The translations under genes were made by a program, and so were the position numbers. The notes beneath the pieces are model-generated. The model was not told where the DNA came from and did not search any database. It saw nothing but the letters and a program-made list of their open reading frames with translations. Below are positions 17,031-25,980 of a DNA stretch of 64,000 nt, piece after piece (the first letter of the stretch is position 1; the number at the start of each line of letters is the position of its first letter). Location of the stretch: assembly GCA_038748065.1 (NCBI GenBank), contig JBCDJG010000015.1:27894-91893 (forward strand), given 5' to 3'. Origin of the DNA: JBCDJG01 sp038748065 (GTDB taxonomy: Bacteria > Pseudomonadota > Gammaproteobacteria > Pseudomonadales > Halieaceae).

Positions 17031-19148
17031 ATGAAAAACCGTCTAAGCCAATCTGTGATTGCCGCCAGTATCCTGGCAAGTCCTTTTGCGCTGCCAGCGC
17101 ACGCGCAAGATAGCCTCGAGGGGGAAACCCTGGCACTGGAAGAGGTCCTGGTCACCGCTTCACGCCGAGAGCAGTCACTGCTCGAGGTGCCCATGTCAGT
17201 CGCGGCTTTTTCCGCTGACGAACTGAATAAGCGCGGGATCACACAGCTGTCGGAGCTGCAGTTTGCTGTACCCGGTATGACCATGCGAGAAGATGGTCCC
17301 GGCAGCAATACCATCTTCCTGCGTGGCGTGGTTAACCAATACGGTGCCGGGCCGGTTGTCGGCCAATTCCTTGATGAAATCCCGGTCTCACTGACTGCCG
17401 CTGATCAACTGGATGTCCGAGCTACAGACCTTGCCAGGATCGAAGTTCTCAAAGGCCCTCAGGGCACTCTTTTTGGCCAAGGATCCATGGCAGGGGTGGT
17501 TCGCTACCTGACCAACAAGCCAAACCTGGAAGAGCTGCAATTCGGCGCAACAGCGTCTACAGCCTACATAGAAGATGGCGATCCTGAGTACATTCTGACC
17601 GGCTTTGTGGATGTGCCGCTGATGGCCGAAACGCTGGGCTTACGCGTAGCTGCCCGCTATCAGGAGGGCGGCGGCTGGCAGGATCAACCGGACGCAGGCA
17701 TCCGCGATGGCAATGGCCAGGATCTTGTTAACGTTCGCGCGCTCCTCCTCTGGCGGCCTACTGATCGCCTGGATGTTGAGTTTATGTACAACGTCCACAA
17801 CAACGAAGCCGAACTCGGCTTGGGTTATGAGAACCCTGATCGCACCGTGTTTGTAGCGGGCGATCCGAGCACGGAGCTGGTGTCCAAAGACCTGGAGTAT
17901 GAAATCACAGCTTTGACCATTACCGCAGATCTTGGCTTTGCTGATTTCACCAGTGCAACAGCCTACATCGACGTGGATCACCAATACCCCTTCGCCTACC
18001 AGTGTGGCAGCGATACCAATTGCAGCCCCTTCGAAGGTAACGATGACCGCTTCGATACCAACGAACAGTTTACCCAGGAACTGCGCCTTGTATCAGCCGG
18101 TGACGGCGCGTTGAAGTGGACGGTGGGCGCTTTCTATCGTGATCTCGACGATCAGCTGATCGCAGACTACCGAACCTTTGAGGGCGGCTTTGAACCCATT
18201 TTTGAGGATCGCTTTTTCAGTGAGAGCACATCCGAGTCCTATGCCGTATATGGCGACGTCTCCTACGACATAACCGAGCGTCTAACCCTGGGTTTCGGTG
18301 GTCGGTACTTCGAAGAGGACCGCGAAGGTGGCGATAGCTGCTGCACGCTCGACGGCGTGCCAGTGATCGAGCAAAGCGCCAGCTTCGACTCCTTTGATCC
18401 ACGCGTATACGCCAGCTACGCCGTTGCCGACACCATGAACCTCTACGGCTCGGTCTCCAGCGGGTTTCGCAGCGGCGGCTTCAATGATCCCGGCGATCCT
18501 CCCTACGATCCAGAAGATCTGCTGACCTACGAAATCGGCATCAAGGGCACGACCAACGATTCGCGCCTCTCATTTGAACTCGCCGCCTTTTACAACGACT
18601 TCTCCGATATGCTGCGCAGGGGCCTGGTGTTTAATGGCACTAACTTTACCTCTCAGCTCAGCAACATTGGCGATGTCGACATCTACGGCGTTGAGGGCGG
18701 TGTCGCCTTCCAGGCCACGGCGAACCTCTCACTCTCGGCAACAGCGTCCTGGCTGGATTCTGAGGTGAAAGACATACGCGCCGACGACGCTACCAATCTA
18801 CCCGGTGACGAACTCGACTATGTTCCGGAGATCAGCTACTCGCTGAGCGGTGTGTACAACTTCGAGTGGGGCGCCGGCAAACCTGGTTTTGTGCGCCTCG
18901 ATTACAACTACCGTGACGAGGTCAGCTACATCGATCGCTCCTCCTTCGACGTCGTCCCGCAGTACTCGGACTCATTTGGCCTCCTGAATGCGCGCATCGG
19001 CATCGATATCAACGAGGCATTCAGTGTCGAGCTGTTCGGCACAAACCTCACCGATGAAAACAAGTGGCAAGACCCGTATCACAACTGGCGTAATGCCAAT
19101 CGCACGCGCCCACGTGCGGTAGGTCTGCAGCTACTCTACCAACCCTGA
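17031..19148 (+). CDS. TonB-dependent outer-membrane receptor
   Basis: 705 residues with a signal peptide cleaved after AHA (about residue 25). A TonB-box-like EEVLVTASRR is followed by the plug domain (SMAGVVRYLTNKP, GPQGTLFGQG) and a long beta-barrel ending in an aromatic residue region (LQLLYQP). A GGGGGGG-rich ribosome site precedes the ATG. It belongs to the large receptor group found in marine gammaproteobacteria, whose ligands range from siderophores to oligomeric nutrients. Position after the hydrolases and POT transporter suggests it brings their substrate through the outer membrane. A strong terminator follows. Confidence 0.88.
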   Translation: MKNRLSQSVIAASILASPFALPAHAQDSLEGETLALEEVLVTASRREQSLLEVPMSVAAFSADELNKRGITQLSELQFAVPGMTMREDGPGSNTIFLRGVVNQYGAGPVVGQFLDEIPVSLTAADQLDVRATDLARIEVLKGPQGTLFGQGSMAGVVRYLTNKPNLEELQFGATASTAYIEDGDPEYILTGFVDVPLMAETLGLRVAARYQEGGGWQDQPDAGIRDGNGQDLVNVRALLLWRPTDRLDVEFMYNVHNNEAELGLGYENPDRTVFVAGDPSTELVSKDLEYEITALTITADLGFADFTSATAYIDVDHQYPFAYQCGSDTNCSPFEGNDDRFDTNEQFTQELRLVSAGDGALKWTVGAFYRDLDDQLIADYRTFEGGFEPIFEDRFFSESTSESYAVYGDVSYDITERLTLGFGGRYFEEDREGGDSCCTLDGVPVIEQSASFDSFDPRVYASYAVADTMNLYGSVSSGFRSGGFNDPGDPPYDPEDLLTYEIGIKGTTNDSRLSFELAAFYNDFSDMLRRGLVFNGTNFTSQLSNIGDVDIYGVEGGVAFQATANLSLSATASWLDSEVKDIRADDATNLPGDELDYVPEISYSLSGVYNFEWGAGKPGFVRLDYNYRDEVSYIDRSSFDVVPQYSDSFGLLNARIGIDINEAFSVELFGTNLTDENKWQDPYHNWRNANRTRPRAVGLQLLYQP

Positions 19149-19210
19149 GGTAAAGGTAGGGGCAGAGGTAGAGCCGTTTCACGCCGACAGCTTTCCAGGT
19201 GTTCATCTTT

Positions 19211-19236
19211 GGCAGCGCGTGGCGCTGCCTTTTTTT
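19211..19236 (+). terminator. Rho-independent terminator after the TonB receptor
   Basis: A perfect 8-bp stem (GGCAGCGC with GCGCTGCC, 3-nt loop GTG) runs directly into seven T residues. It ends the 12.7-19.1 kb operon. Confidence 0.9.
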
Positions 19237-19320
19237 ATCAGGCTCTTCCTTAACGATAGGTGTCAGCGCTTCATCGATCGCCTGATGGGAGCCCTCGAAC
19301 AATATGGACCACGAGATCGC

Positions 19321-20220
19321 ATGACAATACGAGTGGAGTCGTGTTTTGTTTATCCCCTCAAGGCGGCGGCCGCGCTGCCCGTGGAGCAGCTTGAGCTGAC
19401 CCCACTGGGCCCGCTCCACGACCGCCGCTGGCTACTGGTAAATGATCAGCACAAACGTCGTGGCCTGTTCCTGTCACAGCGAGAGCCCGGCTGCGAGAGG
19501 TTGGCGCTGGTCGGCGCGCTGCCCGGGCAGTACGGGAGTATGACCTTCAGCGCACCGGCCATGCAGCCGCTGTCTGTTGAGCCAAATCACCTGTCTGAGC
19601 GCGAAAGTGCGGTTGATGTCTGGGGCGAAGCGTGCCGTGCCTTGGACGCCGGCGACGAAGCAGCCGCTTGGTTCAGTGACTACCTGAACCTCCCTTGCAG
19701 GCTGGTGAAAATGGACGAGAGAACAGCAAGACCAACCGATCCTGAGTACTCCCAGCCGGGAGACCGGGTCAGCTTTGCCGATAGCATGCCGCTGCTGGTA
19801 ACCAATCGAGCGTCACTGGAGGTACTCAATGCGCATATGCAGGACGAGGCGGTGGGCATGGAACGATTTCGTCCGAACCTTGTGTTCACCGGCGCAGCCG
19901 CGTTTGAAGAGGACGTGATGCATACGCTGCGTATCGGCGACAGCGTGATTGAGTTCGCACTGCCCTGTGCGCGATGCAAAGTTCCCACCATCGACCAGCG
20001 TACCGGTAAGACCCTTTCAAAGGAGCCGGTAGCAACCTTGATCGCAACACGTCGCGGTGCCTCTGCAACGCTCAAGGGCATATTTTTTGGTCAGAACGCC
20101 CTGCCCCGCACACTGGGCACGATCCGCTGCGGCGACACAGTTGAGGTTCTGTCTCGCCGACCCGTGCACGCCGCGCTGGAACACGTTTCGCTCAAATACG
20201 GCGACATCACCGTCGCCTGA
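19321..20220 (+). CDS. MOSC-domain protein with N-terminal beta-barrel
   Basis: 299 residues from the ATG at 19321; the frame is open further upstream, but that part overlaps the terminator. Residues 1-110 fit the MOSC N-terminal barrel (VYPLKAAAALPVEQLELT, DRRWLLVND). The rest is the MOSC domain, with the cysteine motif LPCARCKVPTID that in this family contacts molybdenum cofactor or sulfur. Relatives include YcbX-type enzymes that reduce N-hydroxylated compounds. No partner genes adjoin it. Confidence 0.8.
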   Translation: MTIRVESCFVYPLKAAAALPVEQLELTPLGPLHDRRWLLVNDQHKRRGLFLSQREPGCERLALVGALPGQYGSMTFSAPAMQPLSVEPNHLSERESAVDVWGEACRALDAGDEAAAWFSDYLNLPCRLVKMDERTARPTDPEYSQPGDRVSFADSMPLLVTNRASLEVLNAHMQDEAVGMERFRPNLVFTGAAAFEEDVMHTLRIGDSVIEFALPCARCKVPTIDQRTGKTLSKEPVATLIATRRGASATLKGIFFGQNALPRTLGTIRCGDTVEVLSRRPVHAALEHVSLKYGDITVA

Positions 20221-20397
20221 ACCGCCGCAACCACGCGCGCCTTGATCTTCGCCCCACCCAGATCTCCTTCACCCACTCCATCGGGCCCGGGTCTGGGTGC
20301 GCAACGACGGCCAACTCCCACCATAGCCACCCAGTAAGCCCGCCTTTTGGCGCGAAAATTGCCTGACGTAAAGAGTGACAAATGGCGGAGAGAAGTA

Positions 20398-21108
20398 TTG
20401 AACGATCACAACACTACGGGAACGACATTATCCTCTGAGGGCCGCTTTTGTCTGCTGGCGGCGGCCTTCGCCGCCTCCTGGGGGATGATGCAGCTCTTCC
20501 TCGTCAAGCAAGTGCCGCTGGACCTTACGTGGCTGGGCCTGGGCCTTACCAGCTTCGTTTTTGCGGAGTTCCTCTTCGCCCTCACCTATCCAATCACTGA
20601 TGTGGTTACGGAGGTTTGGGGCGCAAGGCGCGCGCGTCTGGTCGTGTACGGCGGCATGGTGGTGAACCTGCTGGTCATGATGCTTCTCACACTGGCCATT
20701 GCCCTACCCGCCCCCGAATACTGGGCGCCCCAAAACGAGGCATACACATTACTCTACGAGGGCGCGCCACGCCTTTGGGTGGCGTCGATCACCGCCGTAT
20801 TTATTTCGCAGATTCTCGACATATACGTTTTCAACATCATTCGCGGCGTCACCGGGGATAGACTGCTGTGGCTGCGCAACAACGGCTCAACGCTCGTTTC
20901 CCAAGGTGTGGATACCGTGATTTTCTACGGTATTGCCTTTTACGGCGCGGTTCCAACGGACGCCTTCGTAAGCCTGTTGGTGGGCAACTACCTGCTGAAG
21001 GTGCTGCTGGCTGCGCTGGACACCCCAATGGTATACCTGTTGGTCCGCTGGGCACGCCAGCCGGATCAGCAAACAACCCTGGCGCAGGCAGCAGGAGAGC
21101 GAGCATGA
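20398..21108 (+). CDS. YhhQ-type VUT family transporter (queuosine precursor)
   Basis: 236 residues from a TTG at 20398-20400, preferred because GGAGAG lies just upstream and no ATG occurs before the first membrane helix; a TTG 17 codons earlier is the alternative. About six helices are seen, with the family marks TYPITDVVTEVWGARRAR and SQILDIYVFNIIRG. Members import 7-cyano-deazaguanine-type precursors for tRNA queuosine. The stop overlaps the next start as ATGA, so the oxygenase behind it is co-translated. Confidence 0.8.
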   Translation: MNDHNTTGTTLSSEGRFCLLAAAFAASWGMMQLFLVKQVPLDLTWLGLGLTSFVFAEFLFALTYPITDVVTEVWGARRARLVVYGGMVVNLLVMMLLTLAIALPAPEYWAPQNEAYTLLYEGAPRLWVASITAVFISQILDIYVFNIIRGVTGDRLLWLRNNGSTLVSQGVDTVIFYGIAFYGAVPTDAFVSLLVGNYLLKVLLAALDTPMVYLLVRWARQPDQQTTLAQAAGERA

Positions 21109-22046
21109 CGATACCTTTAGTAGATCTTGCGCGCTGGACAGAGGGAGACGAAGCCAACAGATCGGCCTTAACGGCTGAAGTGGATGCACATCTGGCAGGG
21201 CTGGGTTTCCTAATGGTCACAAATCACGGTATTTCACCTGAGATTAGCGCTGCAGCCAGAGATCAGGCCCAGGCTTTTTTTGAGTTGTCCTCGACCAGCA
21301 AGGCCGCGTATACCTGCCCGTCCGATGCCTACCGGGGTTGGGTCGGTCCTGGCCTCGAGTCAAACAGTGCTAGCTACGGTGTGGATCCGGCCGATGCACC
21401 TGTGGATTTGAAGGAAGCGTATTCTATCGGCCCCGCTTTTGCCGGCGCTGAGAAACTTCGTGCAACGGAACCCAGATGGTTTGCGCCTAACATTTGGCCG
21501 AACGCGGACTTGCCTGAGTTCCAGCCCGCGATGCTGGCATGGATGCGCGCAGCTGATCGGTTAACCTGCACGGTGCTCAACATACTCACAAGAGCTTTAG
21601 GCTTGAGGCCGGACTGGGTGTCAGAAAACTGCGGCCGCGCGATGGCGACGGTGACCATCAATCGATACCCGCGGGTAGACCCCGGCGAGGGGGGTTGGCG
21701 TGTGGGCGCGCATACGGACTTCGGCACGGTGACTATTCTGGACCGGAACTTCGATAATGGGCTACAGGTAGAGCAGAGGGCCGGAAAATGGGTGGAAGCA
21801 CCTGTAGTGCCTGGAGCGCTGACCGTTAATCTTGGTGAAATGATGGTACTCATATCGGGTGGACGCTGGCGCGCAAATCCGCACCGCGTGGTGGCTGAGC
21901 CAGGCATGCCAGAGTGTTTGTCGCTGGTGTACTTTCATAGCCCTAATCACGACGTGACGCTGCCGGATGCAGCGGGTACCAGCGCTGGTAGCTTTCTTGG
22001 CAATAAGATGGATCAGATCGTAAGAAGCCCAGAACGAGCGGACTAA
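21105..22046 (+). CDS. 2-oxoglutarate/Fe(II) oxygenase, isopenicillin-N-synthase type
   Basis: 313 residues from the ATG at 21105 (overlap with the upstream stop). The N-terminal domain shows LGFLMVTNHGIS. The jelly-roll core has the iron ligands in GAHTDFGTVTIL (His-x-Asp) and NPHRVV (distal His), with the 2-oxoglutarate arginine expected shortly after. Members hydroxylate or desaturate small molecules, including amino acids and pyrimidine bases. A link to queuosine chemistry is possible only through its pairing with the transporter. Its end overlaps the convergent porin by 4 bp. Confidence 0.8.
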   Translation: MTIPLVDLARWTEGDEANRSALTAEVDAHLAGLGFLMVTNHGISPEISAAARDQAQAFFELSSTSKAAYTCPSDAYRGWVGPGLESNSASYGVDPADAPVDLKEAYSIGPAFAGAEKLRATEPRWFAPNIWPNADLPEFQPAMLAWMRAADRLTCTVLNILTRALGLRPDWVSENCGRAMATVTINRYPRVDPGEGGWRVGAHTDFGTVTILDRNFDNGLQVEQRAGKWVEAPVVPGALTVNLGEMMVLISGGRWRANPHRVVAEPGMPECLSLVYFHSPNHDVTLPDAAGTSAGSFLGNKMDQIVRSPERAD

Positions 22047-23299
22047 AGCTTGTACTGCAGTATTAGCCAGACCTTGTCGGTATCGTCGTAGCGCTGAGGG
22101 TCATCCGTCGCGAACAGTCCAGCCTTGAGCGTTGTGCTGAAGCGCTCCGTTGCTTTCCAATCCGCCTGAAGGTCGACTTCCGTGCCATATTTTACACTCG
22201 ACGCTTCCGCCCTGAAGTCATGATAACGCGCCAGCATCTGCACCGGACCGACCGCTCCCCCTATCGATAGCCAGGTGTCTTCGATGCCATCACCCGGGGT
22301 GCCGAGGAATTTGTCCGCCCACCCCTGAAAGCCGTGTCCGTTCGCCAGGGGCGTCGCAAAACCAACGCCGTTATCGGCGCCCAAGACCTCTTGCGCAGCC
22401 TTAAAACTCAGCCCCAGGGCGCGGGCACCGATTTCGATCACATAGTAGTCCGCGTCGTAGTCCAGTTCGCTACTTCCCGCATCCGACTGCCGGGCGTAGC
22501 TGGCTTGCAGGCTGAGCTCACCCATTCCACCGCGGTATTCGACGCCGAGCGTGTCGCTGGAGTTGTTTATGGTTTGCCCATCGGTAAAGCCCGACTGATT
22601 CTCGACATCAAGCCCAATGCCGAAGCCGCTGAGCGTGTGGCCTTCGACGAGCGTGTACTGCACTAAAACAAAGACGCTATCACCCTTCCAGTCCGCCGGG
22701 TTGGAACCGTCATCGTCTGGGCCATAAATGCGATTCACACGATTAACGTAGCTGGCATCCAGAGTGAATACCTCGTTGGGCGACCACCGCACCCGCAGGC
22801 CGTCATAGGTTTGCTCATTGTTACGCCAAGGCTTAGAGCCGACGAAGCGCCTGTTATTGAGCGTAATTCGCTGGCGACCGCCCCTAGCGTCGAAACCCTC
22901 ATGGGCAAACGCCAGTAAGGCTTGATTCAGGTCGGTGCCTTCGGGATCCGCGATTGTTGGATAGTCTATGTTGCCGTTTTCTGTGGAGTTGTATTCGTCG
23001 GCGCCTATGCTGGTGACGTCATCGATCTCGACAAACCCGGAAAAACCATGAAGCGAACCAGATTCAAGGCTCAGCCGTGAGCGCAGCAGTGACGCCCTTG
23101 CGTTTTCATCAAACCCGTCCTGTTCAACACGCTCAAGGCGATGGCGAAGATCGAGCTTGATCGAGCCTTGCTTTATTGCCGACCAAACACTGTCTACCGG
23201 TTCGTCCTGCGCCAATGTTGAGCCCGCGGAAAAAAACAGAAGGGCTACAGCCTTGCACCAGGCAGACGACTGTGCTGAATCAGGTTGAAGTTGACTCAG
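22043..23299 (-). CDS. Alginate-export-type outer-membrane porin, probable CTG start
   Basis: The mature part is a beta-barrel protein of about 390 residues (alternating aromatic strands, C-terminal VWLILQYKL) like AlgE/OprD-type porins. The only in-frame ordinary start, a TTG at 23213-23215, lies at the end of a clear signal peptide (KAVALLFFSAGSTLA then QDEP). The signal peptide continues back to a CTG at 23297-23299, which overlaps the stop of the upstream lipoprotein gene as CTGA, with GGAG about 10 nt ahead. No ATG, GTG or other TTG exists before an in-frame stop at 23324-23326. A non-standard CTG start with translational coupling is the simplest reading. Confidence 0.65.
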   Translation of the reverse strand: MSQLQPDSAQSSAWCKAVALLFFSAGSTLAQDEPVDSVWSAIKQGSIKLDLRHRLERVEQDGFDENARASLLRSRLSLESGSLHGFSGFVEIDDVTSIGADEYNSTENGNIDYPTIADPEGTDLNQALLAFAHEGFDARGGRQRITLNNRRFVGSKPWRNNEQTYDGLRVRWSPNEVFTLDASYVNRVNRIYGPDDDGSNPADWKGDSVFVLVQYTLVEGHTLSGFGIGLDVENQSGFTDGQTINNSSDTLGVEYRGGMGELSLQASYARQSDAGSSELDYDADYYVIEIGARALGLSFKAAQEVLGADNGVGFATPLANGHGFQGWADKFLGTPGDGIEDTWLSIGGAVGPVQMLARYHDFRAEASSVKYGTEVDLQADWKATERFSTTLKAGLFATDDPQRYDDTDKVWLILQYKL

Positions 23300-25734
23300 G
23301 GCCCCACAACTCCCGTCCAGTGCTCACTGAGATCACGCCAGATGACCTCGTCCAGGCCTAGCGGCTCACTACTCAGCCACATCAGCACACGCCGCCCGTC
23401 AGTGAAGTAGGGATCGCCCGTGAGATTCCCTCGCGGCTGATCATAGGCTGCATCGCCCACACCACCGACGTAGCCAAAGGCCTTGAGGCCCTGGGTAAAG
23501 GCGAGATCTTCCACCAGGAACTCGCGAGTTTCATCGACGTCGGGGTCAATTTTATGCGTCGTGATCGTCTTGCGCGTAAAGCGCACGCCAATGTCCCGGC
23601 TGATCTGGCCGATCCAGACCGGGTAACCCCTGAAGCGCAGCGGTGTCATCCAGACACGCAGGTGATTACGCTCATGAATGCTACTGCGGGCTCGCTGAAA
23701 GGCCGCGTCCTGCGGTCGATCGAATACATAAAGCGCGCTGACCGGCGAGTAGCGATAGCGGCCGCCAGCGACAGCGGATACCGCCGTTTTCCAAAGGGAG
23801 GCACCGTAGATCGTTTCAGTCTCGTCCCAGCCTGCACGCATAAAGGAATAGTAGAGGTCGGCGGGGTTGCCGATCAGCGCAATATTCAGAGGATCACCTT
23901 TCTCTTCACCTTTCGCATCGCGAACGCAGCACGGCATCGACTCGAGTTCCGCCACCAGTTCCGGCAGCGTTACCTCCCTGATCTCACCAGCGTCGTAGAG
24001 TTCATCCGGATTCAAATCATAGTGATCGATATTCAAACCGGGCACGGGCACAAAGAAGCTCATCAGATGCGCCTGGTCCTGGCCCAGCACATCGATATTG
24101 AAAGACTTGGTGCCTTCGTCCACGCGGCTGAAAATATAACCAGACTGAATGCTGTGGGGAGGCACGGCCAAACTGATATGACCCCGGCTCTCGAAGCTAT
24201 CTGCGTGATCGTCACCGATATCCCCGCGAGTACGATTCGCAGCCTCCCTCGGCGAAAAATAGGCGCTGTCGATGCCAATGGGTGTCAGCTGGAGCACATC
24301 GTCACCCGAATTTTCGATCTGTACCCAGACAGGCTGAATGTTCTTCGCGTATAGGTCCATCTCGAATACCGCTTCGGCTTCGTCCGCGCTCGGAACGGCC
24401 GTGGCGATGGTCAGAGGACCGCTCTTCTTAATCTGCAAGCGCTCATTCGGCGGCAAGACCTGGCGCCCGCGGAAGGGTGCATCGGGCCTACCACCAGTGA
24501 TAGAGCGCGAGGGATCATTCAGGTACACCACCTCGTCCAGCGCCCGTGGCTCGTCCGACAGAAAGGCCACAATTCGGCTCCCCGTCGTGAAGTAGGGTGT
24601 TTCGCCAAATACTTTGCGGGGAGCGTCTACGGGCACTGGGTCCATCGCGCGCAATCGACCCATTTTGGCCAGGGAGCCGCTGTACCAGAGGTTTTGGTAG
24701 AGATAGCGCTGTGCGCTGTCGATGTCTGCAATCAGGCTTTCCTGGGCAAAAAACTGCGTGATCTCTGAATCAATCGCGGGCTGGTCCTGCATCCATTCCA
24801 CCAGTGGCCCCTGCGCCTGCGAGTAATAAACCTGCCCCATCCACAGGGGTTCACCCTCCAGTCTCCAGGGCGACATCCACAGGTGCAGGTTGATTCGCTC
24901 CGTTCCATCCCCGCGTTCGCGGCTGAAGATCGCGTCGGGGCGTCTACCCTGATAGGTCTGCTGGCGCGCAACCACGGCCACGTTGCCATCTGCCGAGGTT
25001 TCCAGCCAGCCGCCTCGAAGCATGGCCCGCCGCACCGTTGGGCCTTTGCCAATGAGTATCGCGTTAAAGGGGCCACCCTCGAGAGCCCCGTCCGGGCTGG
25101 TTGCGCAGCAGCCGAGTTCTTTTTCAACCAACTCGCGAATCGAACTCAGATCGCCATCGATGATCTCATCGTCACTGTAGAGACTGGCGAAATCCACGTT
25201 CATGAAATCGGGCGTGAAACCGGGTAGCGGCAGGAAGAAGGTAAACTGCGCAGCTTCTCTGCGATGGATCATGACCAGGTTGAAGCCCTTGGTGCCACGC
25301 TTCAGGTTGGTAAACACCAGTCCGCTGCGGCTCTCACCCGGGGGAACTACCCTCGGCATGCCGTTGGTGTGAAACCAGCGTTCCATGTCCGCATAGCCCT
25401 CTTTGCTATAGGGCTTGCGGTTCATGTACGCAACCTCGATCGGCGACAGGTAATCCCGGTCCACGCTCCAGGTAACAAGACGAGCGCGAGAATCGCTCGT
25501 ATTATTAACCTCCAGCCAAACGGGCTGAATATCCTGCCCGTAGAGATCGATGCCGGTGAGGGCCATCGTTTCTTCAGCGGTCAATACCGACGCGGAGACT
25601 ACCAACCCATCCCGCTCCTGCACGGTCAGACGTTGCAGAAAGGCGCTGCCACTGAGGTCGTTAGCCTGGTAGGGACGCGTGCCACAGCCTGCCAGCATTA
25701 CCAGGGTCAGAAGGACAGAAAATAAACGCAACAT
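23296..25734 (-). CDS. Lipoprotein with two tandem LssY_C-like halves
   Basis: 812 residues from the ATG at 25732-25734, which gives a signal peptide with lipobox LAGC. The protein is two similar halves, about residues 35-420 and 430-812. Each has a DLYxxxIQPVW segment, a KGTKGFN or EGTKSFN strand, FFxPxPG, a CC pair (GCCATSP and PCCVRDA), GNxxxxxxxxxRxGWxET and a WMTPxRxxGxPxWxGQ block. The latter parts match the LssY C-terminal domain. The function of LssY_C is not established; surface or envelope location is inferred from the lipobox. The downstream porin is probably co-translated. Confidence 0.75.
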   Translation of the reverse strand: MLRLFSVLLTLVMLAGCGTRPYQANDLSGSAFLQRLTVQERDGLVVSASVLTAEETMALTGIDLYGQDIQPVWLEVNNTSDSRARLVTWSVDRDYLSPIEVAYMNRKPYSKEGYADMERWFHTNGMPRVVPPGESRSGLVFTNLKRGTKGFNLVMIHRREAAQFTFFLPLPGFTPDFMNVDFASLYSDDEIIDGDLSSIRELVEKELGCCATSPDGALEGGPFNAILIGKGPTVRRAMLRGGWLETSADGNVAVVARQQTYQGRRPDAIFSRERGDGTERINLHLWMSPWRLEGEPLWMGQVYYSQAQGPLVEWMQDQPAIDSEITQFFAQESLIADIDSAQRYLYQNLWYSGSLAKMGRLRAMDPVPVDAPRKVFGETPYFTTGSRIVAFLSDEPRALDEVVYLNDPSRSITGGRPDAPFRGRQVLPPNERLQIKKSGPLTIATAVPSADEAEAVFEMDLYAKNIQPVWVQIENSGDDVLQLTPIGIDSAYFSPREAANRTRGDIGDDHADSFESRGHISLAVPPHSIQSGYIFSRVDEGTKSFNIDVLGQDQAHLMSFFVPVPGLNIDHYDLNPDELYDAGEIREVTLPELVAELESMPCCVRDAKGEEKGDPLNIALIGNPADLYYSFMRAGWDETETIYGASLWKTAVSAVAGGRYRYSPVSALYVFDRPQDAAFQRARSSIHERNHLRVWMTPLRFRGYPVWIGQISRDIGVRFTRKTITTHKIDPDVDETREFLVEDLAFTQGLKAFGYVGGVGDAAYDQPRGNLTGDPYFTDGRRVLMWLSSEPLGLDEVIWRDLSEHWTGVVGP

Positions 25735-25980
25735 CAGACAGGTCTCTCCGCGCAGCGGCACACTGTCCGGCTGCAGTTTAGTCGGCATATTGGCTACGCG
25801 CGCCCCGGCCAAGGGCCCGCGAATTTAGAAAGTAGCAGACTCCTGTTAAAGCCGCCACAGGCCGCCCGAGCACGGACCACTTAGCCACACTTGGCCGCTC
25901 GATGGTGGCGCTGCTGGGGATGAGTCTGTAGCCTTATCACTGACGCACGGCCTTCGGAAGTTCAGGCACGGTAACCATCG

